A stretch of DNA of 64,000 bases from FEN-1219 sp036563665. GTDB taxonomy: Bacteria; Pseudomonadota; Gammaproteobacteria; Steroidobacterales; Rariloculaceae. The first letter of the stretch is position 1. Each line of letters starts with the position of its first letter. This document shows positions 19,508 to 27,940 of this stretch, piece after piece. The notes beneath the pieces are model-generated. The model had not been told where the DNA came from. It did not search any database and saw only the letters and a program-made list of their open reading frames with translations. A program made the position numbers and the translations under genes. The stretch spans positions 124,001 through 188,000 of the forward strand of contig DATCLY010000036.1 of assembly GCA_036563665.1 (NCBI GenBank), written 5' to 3'.

Positions 19508-20359
19508 GTGCCGATCGAGCGCCGATTCGAGGTCGCGGGCCTCACGCTCGCGGCCCAGGAGTGGGGCCCACCGGACGGCCTGCCGGTGCTCGCCGTGCAC
19601 GGCTGGCTCGATAACTCCGGCAGCTTCGACCGGCTCGCGCCCTTGCTCGAGGGATGCCGCGTCGTCGCCGTGGACCTCGCGGGCCAAGGGCGGAGCGACT
19701 TCCGATCGCCCGACGCCTCGTACCTCCTCTGGCAGGACGTGGCCGATCTGCTCGAGATCGCGGATCAGCTCGGGTGGAGCGAGCTCGTGCCGCTCGGCCA
19801 CTCGCGCGGCGCCGCCGTCGCCACGCTGTTCGCCGCCGCGTTCCCGGAACGGGTCGTGAAGCTCGTGCTGCTCGAGGGCGGCGTGCCGCTCACGTCGTCG
19901 GCCGAGGAGGCGCCCCGTGACCTCGCGCGCGCCCTGCGCGACCGGCGCGCGCTGCTCGGCAAGCAGGGTCGCGTGTTCGCGGACCGGGACACCGCCATTC
20001 GCGAGCGCGCGGAAGGGTTCTCGCCCGTGAGCCGCGAGGCGGCGGAGATCCTCGCGCGGCGCTCGCTGCGGGAGGTGCCGGGCGGTTTCACCTGGCACGC
20101 GGATCAGCGCCTCAAGGCGCGCTCGGAGTTCCGCTACACGCCCGACATGGCCGTCGCGCTCGTGGCCGCCGTGGAGGCGCCCGTGCTCATGCTGCTCGCC
20201 GAGCGGAGCCCGTTCGCGGACCTGCCGGCGTTCCAGTCGCTCGCCGCCAGGTTCCGCAAGCTCGAGAGCCACCGCCTGCCGGGCGGGCACCACTTCCATC
20301 TCGAAGGCGCCGAGCACGAGCTCGCGCGCCGCATCCGCGCGTTCCTCGGCCTCCGCTGA
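19508..20359 (+). CDS. Alpha/beta hydrolase (serine hydrolase-like)
   Basis: 283 aa alpha/beta-fold hydrolase. The oxyanion region VHGWLDNSGSFD (about 32-43) and nucleophile elbow LGHSRGAA (Ser about 101) are clear, with a His in GGHHFHLEG near 262. It resembles the SERHL/epoxide-hydrolase-like group; substrate unknown. The GTG at 19508 has AGGG six bases upstream. It lies 14 bases after the adaptor gene, so co-transcription is likely. Confidence 0.85.
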   Translation: MPIERRFEVAGLTLAAQEWGPPDGLPVLAVHGWLDNSGSFDRLAPLLEGCRVVAVDLAGQGRSDFRSPDASYLLWQDVADLLEIADQLGWSELVPLGHSRGAAVATLFAAAFPERVVKLVLLEGGVPLTSSAEEAPRDLARALRDRRALLGKQGRVFADRDTAIRERAEGFSPVSREAAEILARRSLREVPGGFTWHADQRLKARSEFRYTPDMAVALVAAVEAPVLMLLAERSPFADLPAFQSLAARFRKLESHRLPGGHHFHLEGAEHELARRIRAFLGLR

Positions 20360-20450
20360 GCACGCCGCGTGCGGCCGCGTCGCGCGATTGACCGCGCACC
20401 GGCCGGCCGGTAGGTTGAAGCAAAACGCGATCAGGCAGCGAGGGAACGGG

Positions 20451-21443
20451 ATGAAGGCTTACCACGTCGTCCAGGGCAGCACGGACATCGACGGGCTCAA
20501 GCGCGTGGAGCTCGAGCCGCCCGAGCCGGGCCCCGGGCAGGTGCGCGTGCGCATGCGCGCGGCCTCGCTGAACTTCCGCGACCTCGCGATCGTGAGGGGC
20601 AAGTACATCGGCGGCGCGGTGCAGCGCGATCTCGTTCCGCTGTCCGACGGCGCCGGCGAGGTGGAGAAGGTGGGGCCCGGCGTGCGCGGTCTGCAGGTCG
20701 GCGACCGGGTGCTCGCCACGTTCCATCAGGGCGACCCTCCGGTCGCGCTCGGCGCCACGCCGCTGGACGGGGTGCTCGCCGAGTACAGGGTGTTCGACGA
20801 GCGGGGGCTGCTCAAGATCCCGGAGCACCTGTCGTTCGAGGAAGCGGCCACGCTGCCTTGCGCGGGCGTGACGGCCTGGAACGCGCTCGCGTACGGCAGG
20901 CCCACGCGTCCCGGCGACACCGTGCTCACGCTCGGGACGGGCGGCGTGTCGATCTTCGCGCTGCAGCTCGCCAAGCTCGCGGGCGCTCGCGTGATCGTCA
21001 CCTCGTCGAGCGACGAGAAGCTCGAGCGCGCCAAGGCCTTGGGCGCGGACGAAGGCATCAACTACGTGAAGACGCCCGAGTGGGCCGACGAGGTGCTCAG
21101 GCTCACCGACGGCAAAGGCGCGGATCACGTGGTCGAGACGGCGGCGCTCGGCACGCTGCCGCAGTCGTACCGCGCCGTGGGCTTCGGCGGCGAGATCGCG
21201 CTGATCGGCGTGCTCACGCGGCCCTCCGGCGACCTGAGCCCGCACCCGCTCATGTTCAAGGGCGCCACGCTGCGCGGCATCTTCGTGGGGCACCGCGAGC
21301 ACGCGGAGACGCTGCTCAAGGCCGTGGCGCAGAATCGGCTGCGGCCCGTGGTCGATCGCGTGTTCGAGTTCGACGCCGCGCCGGAGGCCTACCAGTACCT
21401 CCGGGACGCGAAGCACTTCGGCAAGATCGTCGTCCGCATCTAG
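20451..21443 (+). CDS. Zinc-type alcohol dehydrogenase / quinone oxidoreductase family protein (MDR)
   Basis: 330 aa medium-chain dehydrogenase/reductase. The N-terminal GroES-like domain (AASLNFRDLAIVRGKY, DGAGEVEKVGPGV) is followed by a Rossmann domain with GTGGVSIFALQLAKLAG and VVETAALG. It lacks the cysteine cluster of the structural zinc and the classic GHE catalytic zinc motif, so it is likely a zinc-independent NADPH reductase of the QOR-like branch. The ATG at 20451 has AGGGAA upstream and gives the normal N-terminus MKAYHVV. It is convergent with the hydroxy-acid dehydrogenase gene with four bases between stops. Confidence 0.88.
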   Translation: MKAYHVVQGSTDIDGLKRVELEPPEPGPGQVRVRMRAASLNFRDLAIVRGKYIGGAVQRDLVPLSDGAGEVEKVGPGVRGLQVGDRVLATFHQGDPPVALGATPLDGVLAEYRVFDERGLLKIPEHLSFEEAATLPCAGVTAWNALAYGRPTRPGDTVLTLGTGGVSIFALQLAKLAGARVIVTSSSDEKLERAKALGADEGINYVKTPEWADEVLRLTDGKGADHVVETAALGTLPQSYRAVGFGGEIALIGVLTRPSGDLSPHPLMFKGATLRGIFVGHREHAETLLKAVAQNRLRPVVDRVFEFDAAPEAYQYLRDAKHFGKIVVRI

Positions 21444-21447
21444 GCGC

Positions 21448-22590
21448 CTAGACGTCGAGCACGGAGCGGTCGATGTCCGCGATGCGCGTGCGGCCCGCCA
21501 TTGCCATGGCGGCGGCGAGCTCGCGGCCGAACGTCTGGATCAGCGCGGCCACCGAGCGCCGGCCGCCCGTCGCGAGCGCGTAGGCCCACGCGCGCCCCAG
21601 CAGCACGCCGTTCGCCCCGAGCGCGAGCATCCGCAGCACGTCGAGCCCGCTGCGGACGCCGCCGTCCGCGAGCACGGTGAGCCGGCCGCCGACTGCGTCC
21701 GCGATGGCGGGCACGGCGCGCGCCGTGGAGCGCACGCCGTCGAACTGCCGGCCGCCGTGGTTCGAGACCACGATGCCGTCGGCGCCGAGCGCCACCGCCT
21801 GCTTCGCGTCCTCGGCGTCGAGGATGCCCTTGATGATCAGCGGCCCCTGCCAGCGCTCCCGGATCCAGTCGAGATCGCGCCACGTGACGGACGGGTCGAA
21901 GTTCCGGCCGAGCCAGTCGATGTAGTCCTCGAGGCCGCTGTTGCGGCCGAGCACTGGGATCAGATTGCCGAGCGAGTGCGGGCGGCCCAGGAGCCCCACG
22001 TCGTACGCCCAGACGGGCTTGCGCAGCGCCTGCCACACGCGCCGCGCGCGCCCCAGCGGGCCAGCGGCGCCGGCGAGCCCCGAGCGGAAGTCGCGATAGC
22101 GGATGCCGGGCACCGGCATGTCCACCGTGAAGAGCAGGGCGGAGCATTGCACCGCGGCGGCGCGATCCAGCAGGTCACGCATGAAGGCGCGGTCGCGTAT
22201 GACGTAGAGCTGGAACCAGAACGGCCGCGTGAGCTTCGAGCGGACCTCTTCGAGGCTGCAGATCGACACCGTGGAGAGGCAGAACGGCACGTTGGCGTCT
22301 TCCGCCGCGCGTGCGGCCTGCGTCTCCCCGCGGCGCGCGAGCATGCCGGAGATGCCGATGGGCCCGAGCCCGAACGGCATCGACCACTCGTGGCCGAAAA
22401 GGCGCGTCTTGAGATCGACCTGCGACACGTCGCAGAGCACCCGCTGCCGCAGCTCGATGGTGCGCAGATCCTCCACGTTGCGGCGGAGCGTGTGCTCGGC
22501 GTAGGAGCCGCCGGCCACGTACTGCGCGAGAAACGGCGGCAGGCGCCGCATGGCTGCCTGCGTGAGGTCGTCGGCCGAGCGAAGCTTCAT
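21448..22590 (-). CDS. FMN-dependent alpha-hydroxy-acid dehydrogenase (L-lactate dehydrogenase family)
   Basis: 380 aa TIM-barrel flavoprotein oxidising an L-2-hydroxy acid to the 2-oxo acid. Family motifs are present: PFGLGPIGISGML near the FMN site, FQLYVIRDR, the catalytic SNHGGRQFDG (about 258-267) and ADGGVRSGLDVLRMLALGA for phosphate binding. Length fits LldD-type enzymes, which pass electrons to the respiratory chain. Two c-type cytochrome genes lie directly upstream on the same strand and could be its electron acceptors. The ATG at 22590 has a G-rich ribosome site. Exact substrate (lactate, glycolate, mandelate) cannot be decided from sequence. Confidence 0.9.
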   Translation of the reverse strand: MKLRSADDLTQAAMRRLPPFLAQYVAGGSYAEHTLRRNVEDLRTIELRQRVLCDVSQVDLKTRLFGHEWSMPFGLGPIGISGMLARRGETQAARAAEDANVPFCLSTVSICSLEEVRSKLTRPFWFQLYVIRDRAFMRDLLDRAAAVQCSALLFTVDMPVPGIRYRDFRSGLAGAAGPLGRARRVWQALRKPVWAYDVGLLGRPHSLGNLIPVLGRNSGLEDYIDWLGRNFDPSVTWRDLDWIRERWQGPLIIKGILDAEDAKQAVALGADGIVVSNHGGRQFDGVRSTARAVPAIADAVGGRLTVLADGGVRSGLDVLRMLALGANGVLLGRAWAYALATGGRRSVAALIQTFGRELAAAMAMAGRTRIADIDRSVLDV

Positions 22591-22663
22591 GCGTCCCCCC
22601 GCGAATCGGTACGCGCGGGATGGTACTGCAAAAGGAAAGCGCCGCGGCCGCGGCGCGGCGCGC

Positions 22664-23923
22664 CTAGCGCCGCTCCACGGCTCCCGGCGAGACGGCCGAT
22701 GCGTCGTTGCCCCAGGCCCGGCGGATGTACGTGAGCACGCCCGCGATCTCCTCCGCGGAGAGCTCGTGCGCGTACGGCGGCATGCCGTAGGGCATGGGGT
22801 TCGCCGCCGTGCTCGGCGGATAGCCACCGAACAGCACCGTCTGCAGCGCGTTGTTGGCCGAGGGCGCGGTCACCGAGGGGTTGCCGGCGAGCGCGGGATA
22901 CACGTAGGCCTCGCCTTCACCGTCGTCACCGTGGCATTCGGCGCAACGGTCGCGGTACACGCGCTCGCCGAGCCTGGCGAGCCGCTCCGCCTGCGGGCCG
23001 CCGGCCGGTGCGCCGCCGCCGGCGGGCTCGCCGCCCGGCAGCGTGCGGATGTACGCCACCATCGCGTCGATGTCCGCCTCGTCGAGGTACTGCAGGCTCT
23101 GAAACACCACCTCCGCCATCGGCCCCGTCACGACGCCGCGGGCGGACGTGCCGGCCCGCAGCAGCTCCGCCATCTCCTCTGCCTCGGCGTCCGACATCGG
23201 CCGCGCCGGGGCGAGCGGCGGCGCGTCCCAGCCGAGCATGGGGATCGCGCCGCCCGCGTGGTGCTCGTCGGGATCCGTGCCACCGAGCCAGGTGCGCCGG
23301 CGGTGGCACTCGCCGCAATGGCCGAGCCCTTCCACGAGGTAGGCGCCCCGGTTCCACGCGGGCGAGCGGCCGGGATCGTCCTCGTGCACGCCCGGGCGGA
23401 AGTAGAGCGCGCGCCACGCCATGAGCGCGAGCTGCGTGTTGAACGGGAAGCGCACCTCGGGCTCGATGCGCGGGCTCTTCACCGGCGGCAGCGACCGCAG
23501 GAACGCGAAGATGGCGTCCACGTCGGCGCGCGTCACGCGCGTGTAGCTCGTGTACGGGAACGCGGGGTACAGCAGCCGCCCGTCGCGCGACTCCCCGTGG
23601 TGCATGGCGCGCCAGAAGTCGTCGGAAGACCAGGCGCCGAGGCCCGTCTCGGGGTCGGGCGTGAGGTTCGTGCTGAACACGTCGCCGAACGGCGTGGGGA
23701 TGCGCCGGCCGCCCGCGTACGGCACGCCGCCCGGCGCCGTGTGGCAGCCGATGCAGTTGCCGGCTCGCGCGAGGTACTCGCCGCGCGCCACGAGCTCGGG
23801 CGTGGGCTTCACGGCGATATCGTGGCGGGAGGAATCCTCGTCGGCGTCCGGGCGCGCGAGCCACGACCCGAAGGCCAGCACCGCCGCCACCGTGGCGGCG
23901 ACCCATCGCTTGCGGCGGCTCAC
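22664..23923 (-). CDS. Tri-heme c-type cytochrome (dehydrogenase cytochrome-subunit type)
   Basis: 419 aa with a signal anchor (VAATVAAVLAFGSWL) and three CxxCH sites: NCIGCHTAPGG (about 57), GHCGECHRRR (about 205) and RCAECHGDDG (about 335). The layout matches the cytochrome subunit of membrane-bound alcohol, aldehyde or gluconate dehydrogenases, which relays electrons to ubiquinone. The GTG at 23923 overlaps the stop of the upstream di-heme gene (GTGA). It lies 74 bases upstream of the FMN hydroxy-acid dehydrogenase, so an electron-transfer role with that enzyme is a reasonable inference. Confidence 0.9.
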   Translation of the reverse strand: MSRRKRWVAATVAAVLAFGSWLARPDADEDSSRHDIAVKPTPELVARGEYLARAGNCIGCHTAPGGVPYAGGRRIPTPFGDVFSTNLTPDPETGLGAWSSDDFWRAMHHGESRDGRLLYPAFPYTSYTRVTRADVDAIFAFLRSLPPVKSPRIEPEVRFPFNTQLALMAWRALYFRPGVHEDDPGRSPAWNRGAYLVEGLGHCGECHRRRTWLGGTDPDEHHAGGAIPMLGWDAPPLAPARPMSDAEAEEMAELLRAGTSARGVVTGPMAEVVFQSLQYLDEADIDAMVAYIRTLPGGEPAGGGAPAGGPQAERLARLGERVYRDRCAECHGDDGEGEAYVYPALAGNPSVTAPSANNALQTVLFGGYPPSTAANPMPYGMPPYAHELSAEEIAGVLTYIRRAWGNDASAVSPGAVERR

Positions 23924-24603
23924 GGCACGCCTCCGCAGGGCAGCGGGAGCTCGTGCGTCAACCCGGGCGCCGGCGCGTGTTTCTCGGGAACGGGCCGGCT
24001 CGCGATCCAGGCGGTCACGGCTGCGATCTCGTCGCGCTCCAGGCGACCGGCGACGGCTGCCATGCAGTCCGGCGGCGCGGCCTTGCGAGATCCCGCGCGC
24101 CACGCGCCGAGCTGCGCGGCGAGGTAATCGGCCGACAGGGCGATCAATCCGGGGATGGCGGGCGCTACGCCGAGCAGCCGCTCGCCGTGGCAGGCCACGC
24201 AGGCCGGCAGGTCGCGTGCCGGGTCGCCTTCCTCCACGAGCCGGCGGCCACGCTCGAGCATGGCCGGGCTCACGGCCCCCTGCCGCGCGGCGACCGCCGG
24301 GCGCTGCGCGGCGTAATACGCCGCCATCGCTTCGAGGTAATCGTCCGAGAGGTAGGCGAGCATCTGCTGCATCACGCGCTGCTGCCGGCGGCCGTCCCGA
24401 AAGTTCTTGAGCTGCTGATGCAGGTAGCCCGCGGGCTTGCCGGCGATCGACGGCGCGTAGGTCTCTTCCGCCGAGCGCCCTTCCTCCCCGTGGCAGGCGG
24501 CGCAGGCCTGCAGCCGCCGCTCCATGTCGGCGAGCTCTGCGCCTGGGGACGAGGGCGTCGCGAGCGCGAGCAGCAGGCCGAGACAGATTCCTATGTGTCG
24601 CAT
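23920..24603 (-). CDS. Di-heme cytochrome c (cytochrome c4-like)
   Basis: 227 aa, signal peptide MRHIGICLGLLLALATPSSPG, and two heme sites CAACHG (about 34) and CVACHG (about 134) in tandem class-I cytochrome domains, the arrangement of cytochrome c4. It probably shuttles electrons in the periplasm between the tri-heme cytochrome or dehydrogenase and a terminal oxidase. The ATG at 24603 begins the signal directly. It is the first gene of the three-gene redox operon 24603 to 21448. Confidence 0.88.
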   Translation of the reverse strand: MRHIGICLGLLLALATPSSPGAELADMERRLQACAACHGEEGRSAEETYAPSIAGKPAGYLHQQLKNFRDGRRQQRVMQQMLAYLSDDYLEAMAAYYAAQRPAVAARQGAVSPAMLERGRRLVEEGDPARDLPACVACHGERLLGVAPAIPGLIALSADYLAAQLGAWRAGSRKAAPPDCMAAVAGRLERDEIAAVTAWIASRPVPEKHAPAPGLTHELPLPCGGVP

Positions 24604-24833
24604 CGCTAGTCCCTTAGCACTCGCCCTCGCCGCGGGCGCGCATTATCGGGGACCCGATGCCTGCAGGGGAATCCGTACAAGCCCCAACCCGGCGACGCGC
24701 AATGCGTCCACCCGGCCGGCCCTTGGTCCGCGCGATTGACTTGCCGGACCCCGGGCGCGAGGCTGATCGACGCGGGTGGCCGCGGCCGGAGCGCCGCGGA
24801 GCGTTCCAGGGAACACTGCACCGGAGGACGAGC

Positions 24834-25259
24834 ATGGCCATCGAACGCACGGCAACGGGGACGTGGCGCGGCAGCCTCAAAGGCGGGCGGGGCACGATCG
24901 GCAGCGCGAGCGGCGTGCTGCGCGACACGCCGTTCACTTTCGCGACGCGCTTCGAGAACGCGAACGGCACCAATCCGGAGGAGCTGATCGCCGCGGCACA
25001 CGCGGCCTGCTACAGCATGGCGTTCGCGAACTACCTCGCGAGCCAGGGGCACGAGCCCGAGGAGATTCGCACCACGGCGACCATCACGCTCGACAACCTC
25101 GCGATCACCAGGATGCACCTCGTCACCGAGGGCCGGGTGCCGGGCGTGGACGAGGCGACGTTCAAGCGCCTGGCGGACGAGGCGGAGAAGAAGTGCCCCG
25201 TGTCGAACCTGCTGCGGAACGGCCTCGCCATCACGCTGGAAGCGAAGCTTGCGAGCTAG
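24834..25259 (+). CDS. OsmC family peroxiredoxin
   Basis: 141 aa OsmC-type thiol peroxidase that reduces organic hydroperoxides in the cytoplasm. The two reactive cysteines lie in HAACYSMAF (about 62) and KKCPVSNLL (about 122), and the start MAIERTATGTWRGSLKGG is typical for OsmC. GGAGG lies five bases upstream of the ATG at 24834. It stands alone, divergent from the cytochrome operon. A TTGACT hexamer at 24735-24740 could be a -35 but no clear -10 is seen. Confidence 0.92.
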   Translation: MAIERTATGTWRGSLKGGRGTIGSASGVLRDTPFTFATRFENANGTNPEELIAAAHAACYSMAFANYLASQGHEPEEIRTTATITLDNLAITRMHLVTEGRVPGVDEATFKRLADEAEKKCPVSNLLRNGLAITLEAKLAS

Positions 25260-25323
25260 CATTCGAGCGGCGCGCCGGCGCCGGAGGTAGCGGCGGCTTT
25301 TCGGCCGCGATGTAAGCCGTCGC

Positions 25324-27882
25324 ATGCACGACATCGATCTCCCCATTCACGCCGCGCTGCCCGCGCTGCGCGCCGCGCTCGCGGCGCATGCGGCCGCCGT
25401 GCTGCACGCGCCGCCGGGCGCCGGCAAGAGCACGGTGGTGCCGCTCGCGCTGCTCGACGAGCCCTGGGCGCGCGGCAAGCGCATCGTGATGCTCGAGCCG
25501 CGGCGCCTCGCCGCCCGCGCCGTCGCCCGTCGCATGGCGCGGACGCTCGGCGAGGACGTGGGCCGCACGGTGGGCTACCGCATGCGGCTCGACACGCGCG
25601 TCTCGCGCGACACGCGCATCGAGGTGGTTACGGAGGGCGTGCTCGCGCGCATGCTGCAGGACGACCCGGCCCTCGAGGGCGTGGCGCTCGTGATCTTCGA
25701 CGAGTTCCACGAGCGGAGCCTGCAGGCCGATCTCGGGCTCGCGCTCGCGCTCGACGCGCGCGACGCGCTCGCGCCGGAGCTGAAGCTCCTCGTGATGTCG
25801 GCCACGCTCGACGCAGAGCCCGTGCTGCGCCTGCTCGGCGACGCCGAGCTCGTGAGCGCGCCCGGACGCGTGTTCCCCGTGGAGACGCGTCACGTGGGCA
25901 AAGGGGCGCCTTGGCTCCCGGGCGCGGGCGGCAGCTTCGATGCGCCGGAGCGCATGGTGGCGCAGACCGTGCAGCGCGCGCTCGGCGAGACGGAAGGCGA
26001 CGTGCTCGTGTTCCTGCCGGGGGCCCCCGAGATCCGCCGCGTGCAGCGCCTGCTCGAGGAGCGCGGGATCGGCGGGCAGGTGCAGGTGCTGCCGCTCTTC
26101 GGCGACCTCGACGCCGCCGCGCAGGACGCGGCGCTCGCCCCGGCTCCGCCCGGCGCCCGCAAGGTGGTGCTCGCCACGAATATCGCGGAGACGAGCCTCA
26201 CGATCGAGGGGGTTCGGGTCGTGGTCGACTCGGGGCTCGTGCGCACGGCCCTGTTCGATCCGGTCACCGGCATGAGCCGTCTCGAGACGCGCCGCATCTC
26301 GCGCGCTTCGGCGGATCAGCGCCGCGGCCGCGCGGGCCGCACGGCCCCGGGCGTCTGCTACCGCTGCTGGAGCGACGCCGCGGAGCGCAGCTTCGCGCCC
26401 GCCACGCCGCCCGAGATCCTGTCGGCCGACCTCGCCCCGCTCGCGCTCGAGCTCGCGAGCTGGGGCGCACGGGACGCGTCCACGCTGCGTTGGCTCGACC
26501 CGCCGCCCGCGGCCATGCTCGCGAGCGCGCGCGACCTGCTGCGTCGTCTCGGGGCGCTCGATGCGGCGGGGCGCATCACCGCGCACGGCCGCGAGATGGC
26601 CCGGCTCGGCGTGCACCCGCGGCTCGCGCACATGCTGCTCCGCGGTCGCGCGCTCGGTCACGGCGGGCTCGCCGCGGAGCTCGCGGCCCTGCTGTCCGAG
26701 CGCGACCTGCTGCGCGGCGGGCCGGGCGGACGCGACGCGGACGTGCGCACGCGCCTCGACGCCTTGCGGGGCGAGGACGGCGGCCGGCAGGTGGAGACGG
26801 GCGCGCGCCACCGCGCCCGGCGCCTCGCCCGGGAGCTCGCCCGCCAGCTCGGCGCAGACCGCGAGGAGGCGCTGGCGGACGACCGCATGGTCGGGCTGCT
26901 GCTCGCCTTCGCGTATCCCGATCGCATCGGCCGCCGCCGGCCGGGCGGCGAGGGGCGCTACGCGCTCGCCAACGGGCGCGGCGCGGTCTTCGCCGAGGCG
27001 CAGAGCCTCGCGCGCGAGGAGCTCATCGTCGCCGTGGAGCTCGACGATCGCGAGCGCGACGCGCGCATCCTGCTCGCAGCGCCGCTCGCCAGGGCGGACC
27101 TCGAGGCCCACTTCGCGGCGGACCTCGAGCGGCGCGAGGCGGTGGAGTGGAGCTCGCGCGAGCAGGCCGTGATCGCCCGGCGCACCGTGCGGCTCGGCGA
27201 GCTCGTGATCGACGAGAGCCCGCTCGTGCCCGTGCCTCGAGAGGCGGCGGCGCACGCCATGCTGGAAGGCGTGCGCGAGCTCGGCCTCGACGCACTGCCC
27301 TGGACCGACGAGGCGCGAAATCTGCAGGCGCGGGTGGAGCTCGTGCGGCGCGCCATGCCCGAGGAGGCGGCCGACTGGCCCGCCATGGACGACGCCGCCC
27401 TCGCGGCCTCCCTCGACCGCTGGCTCGCGCCGTGGCTCGACGGCGTAACGCGCCGGGAGCAGCTCGCGCGGGTGCCGCTCGAGGAGGCGCTCTCCGCGCT
27501 CCTCACGTGGGAGCAGCGCCGCCGGCTCGACGAGCTCGCGCCGGAGCGCCTGACCGTGCCGAGCGGCTCGCGCGTGAGGATCGACTATCGGGACGAGAAC
27601 GCGCCGGTGGTCGCCGTGCGCCTCCAAGAGGTGTTCGGGCTGCGCGAGACCCCGCGCATCGCCCGCGGCCGCGTGCCGATCACGTTCAAGCTGCTATCGC
27701 CGGCGCAGCGGCCGGTGCAGATCACGCGCGACCTCGCGAGCTTCTGGCGGAGCGGCTACGCGGAGGTGAGGAAGGACCTGCGGGGACGGTACCCCAAGCA
27801 CTACTGGCCGGAAGACCCCTTCGAGGCCGAGCCCATTCGGGGCGCGCGGCCGCGGCCCGCGGCCGGTCGTAAGGAAGGCTGA
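25324..27882 (+). CDS. hrpB: ATP-dependent RNA helicase HrpB
   Basis: 852 aa DExH-box helicase of the HrpA/HrpB group. Motif I APPGAGKST (29-37), motif II DEFH (126-129), motif III MSATLD, motif VI region SADQRRGRAGR and the long HrpB-specific C-terminal domain ending in the KDLRGRYPKHYWPEDP motif are all present. Length is normal for HrpB. Its physiological substrate is unclear. The ATG at 25324 gives the expected N-terminus; the ribosome site is weak. A degenerate REP remnant (GCGGCTTTTCGGCCGC) lies at about 25296-25311. Confidence 0.93.
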   Translation: MHDIDLPIHAALPALRAALAAHAAAVLHAPPGAGKSTVVPLALLDEPWARGKRIVMLEPRRLAARAVARRMARTLGEDVGRTVGYRMRLDTRVSRDTRIEVVTEGVLARMLQDDPALEGVALVIFDEFHERSLQADLGLALALDARDALAPELKLLVMSATLDAEPVLRLLGDAELVSAPGRVFPVETRHVGKGAPWLPGAGGSFDAPERMVAQTVQRALGETEGDVLVFLPGAPEIRRVQRLLEERGIGGQVQVLPLFGDLDAAAQDAALAPAPPGARKVVLATNIAETSLTIEGVRVVVDSGLVRTALFDPVTGMSRLETRRISRASADQRRGRAGRTAPGVCYRCWSDAAERSFAPATPPEILSADLAPLALELASWGARDASTLRWLDPPPAAMLASARDLLRRLGALDAAGRITAHGREMARLGVHPRLAHMLLRGRALGHGGLAAELAALLSERDLLRGGPGGRDADVRTRLDALRGEDGGRQVETGARHRARRLARELARQLGADREEALADDRMVGLLLAFAYPDRIGRRRPGGEGRYALANGRGAVFAEAQSLAREELIVAVELDDRERDARILLAAPLARADLEAHFAADLERREAVEWSSREQAVIARRTVRLGELVIDESPLVPVPREAAAHAMLEGVRELGLDALPWTDEARNLQARVELVRRAMPEEAADWPAMDDAALAASLDRWLAPWLDGVTRREQLARVPLEEALSALLTWEQRRRLDELAPERLTVPSGSRVRIDYRDENAPVVAVRLQEVFGLRETPRIARGRVPITFKLLSPAQRPVQITRDLASFWRSGYAEVRKDLRGRYPKHYWPEDPFEAEPIRGARPRPAAGRKEG

Positions 27883-27898
27883 CCGCCCGCAGGCGGTC
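27881..27898 (+). terminator. Hairpin at the end of hrpB
   Basis: GACCGCC 27881-27887, loop CGCA, GGCGGTC 27892-27898: a perfect 7-bp GC stem overlapping the hrpB stop, in the 58-base gap between convergent genes. No T-tract follows, so it may be a transcript-stabilising hairpin or a Rho-assisted end instead. Confidence 0.4.
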
Positions 27899-27940
27899 GG
27901 GAAGGGCGACGCCGCGCCGGCCGCGCCGCCCGCACGAAGC

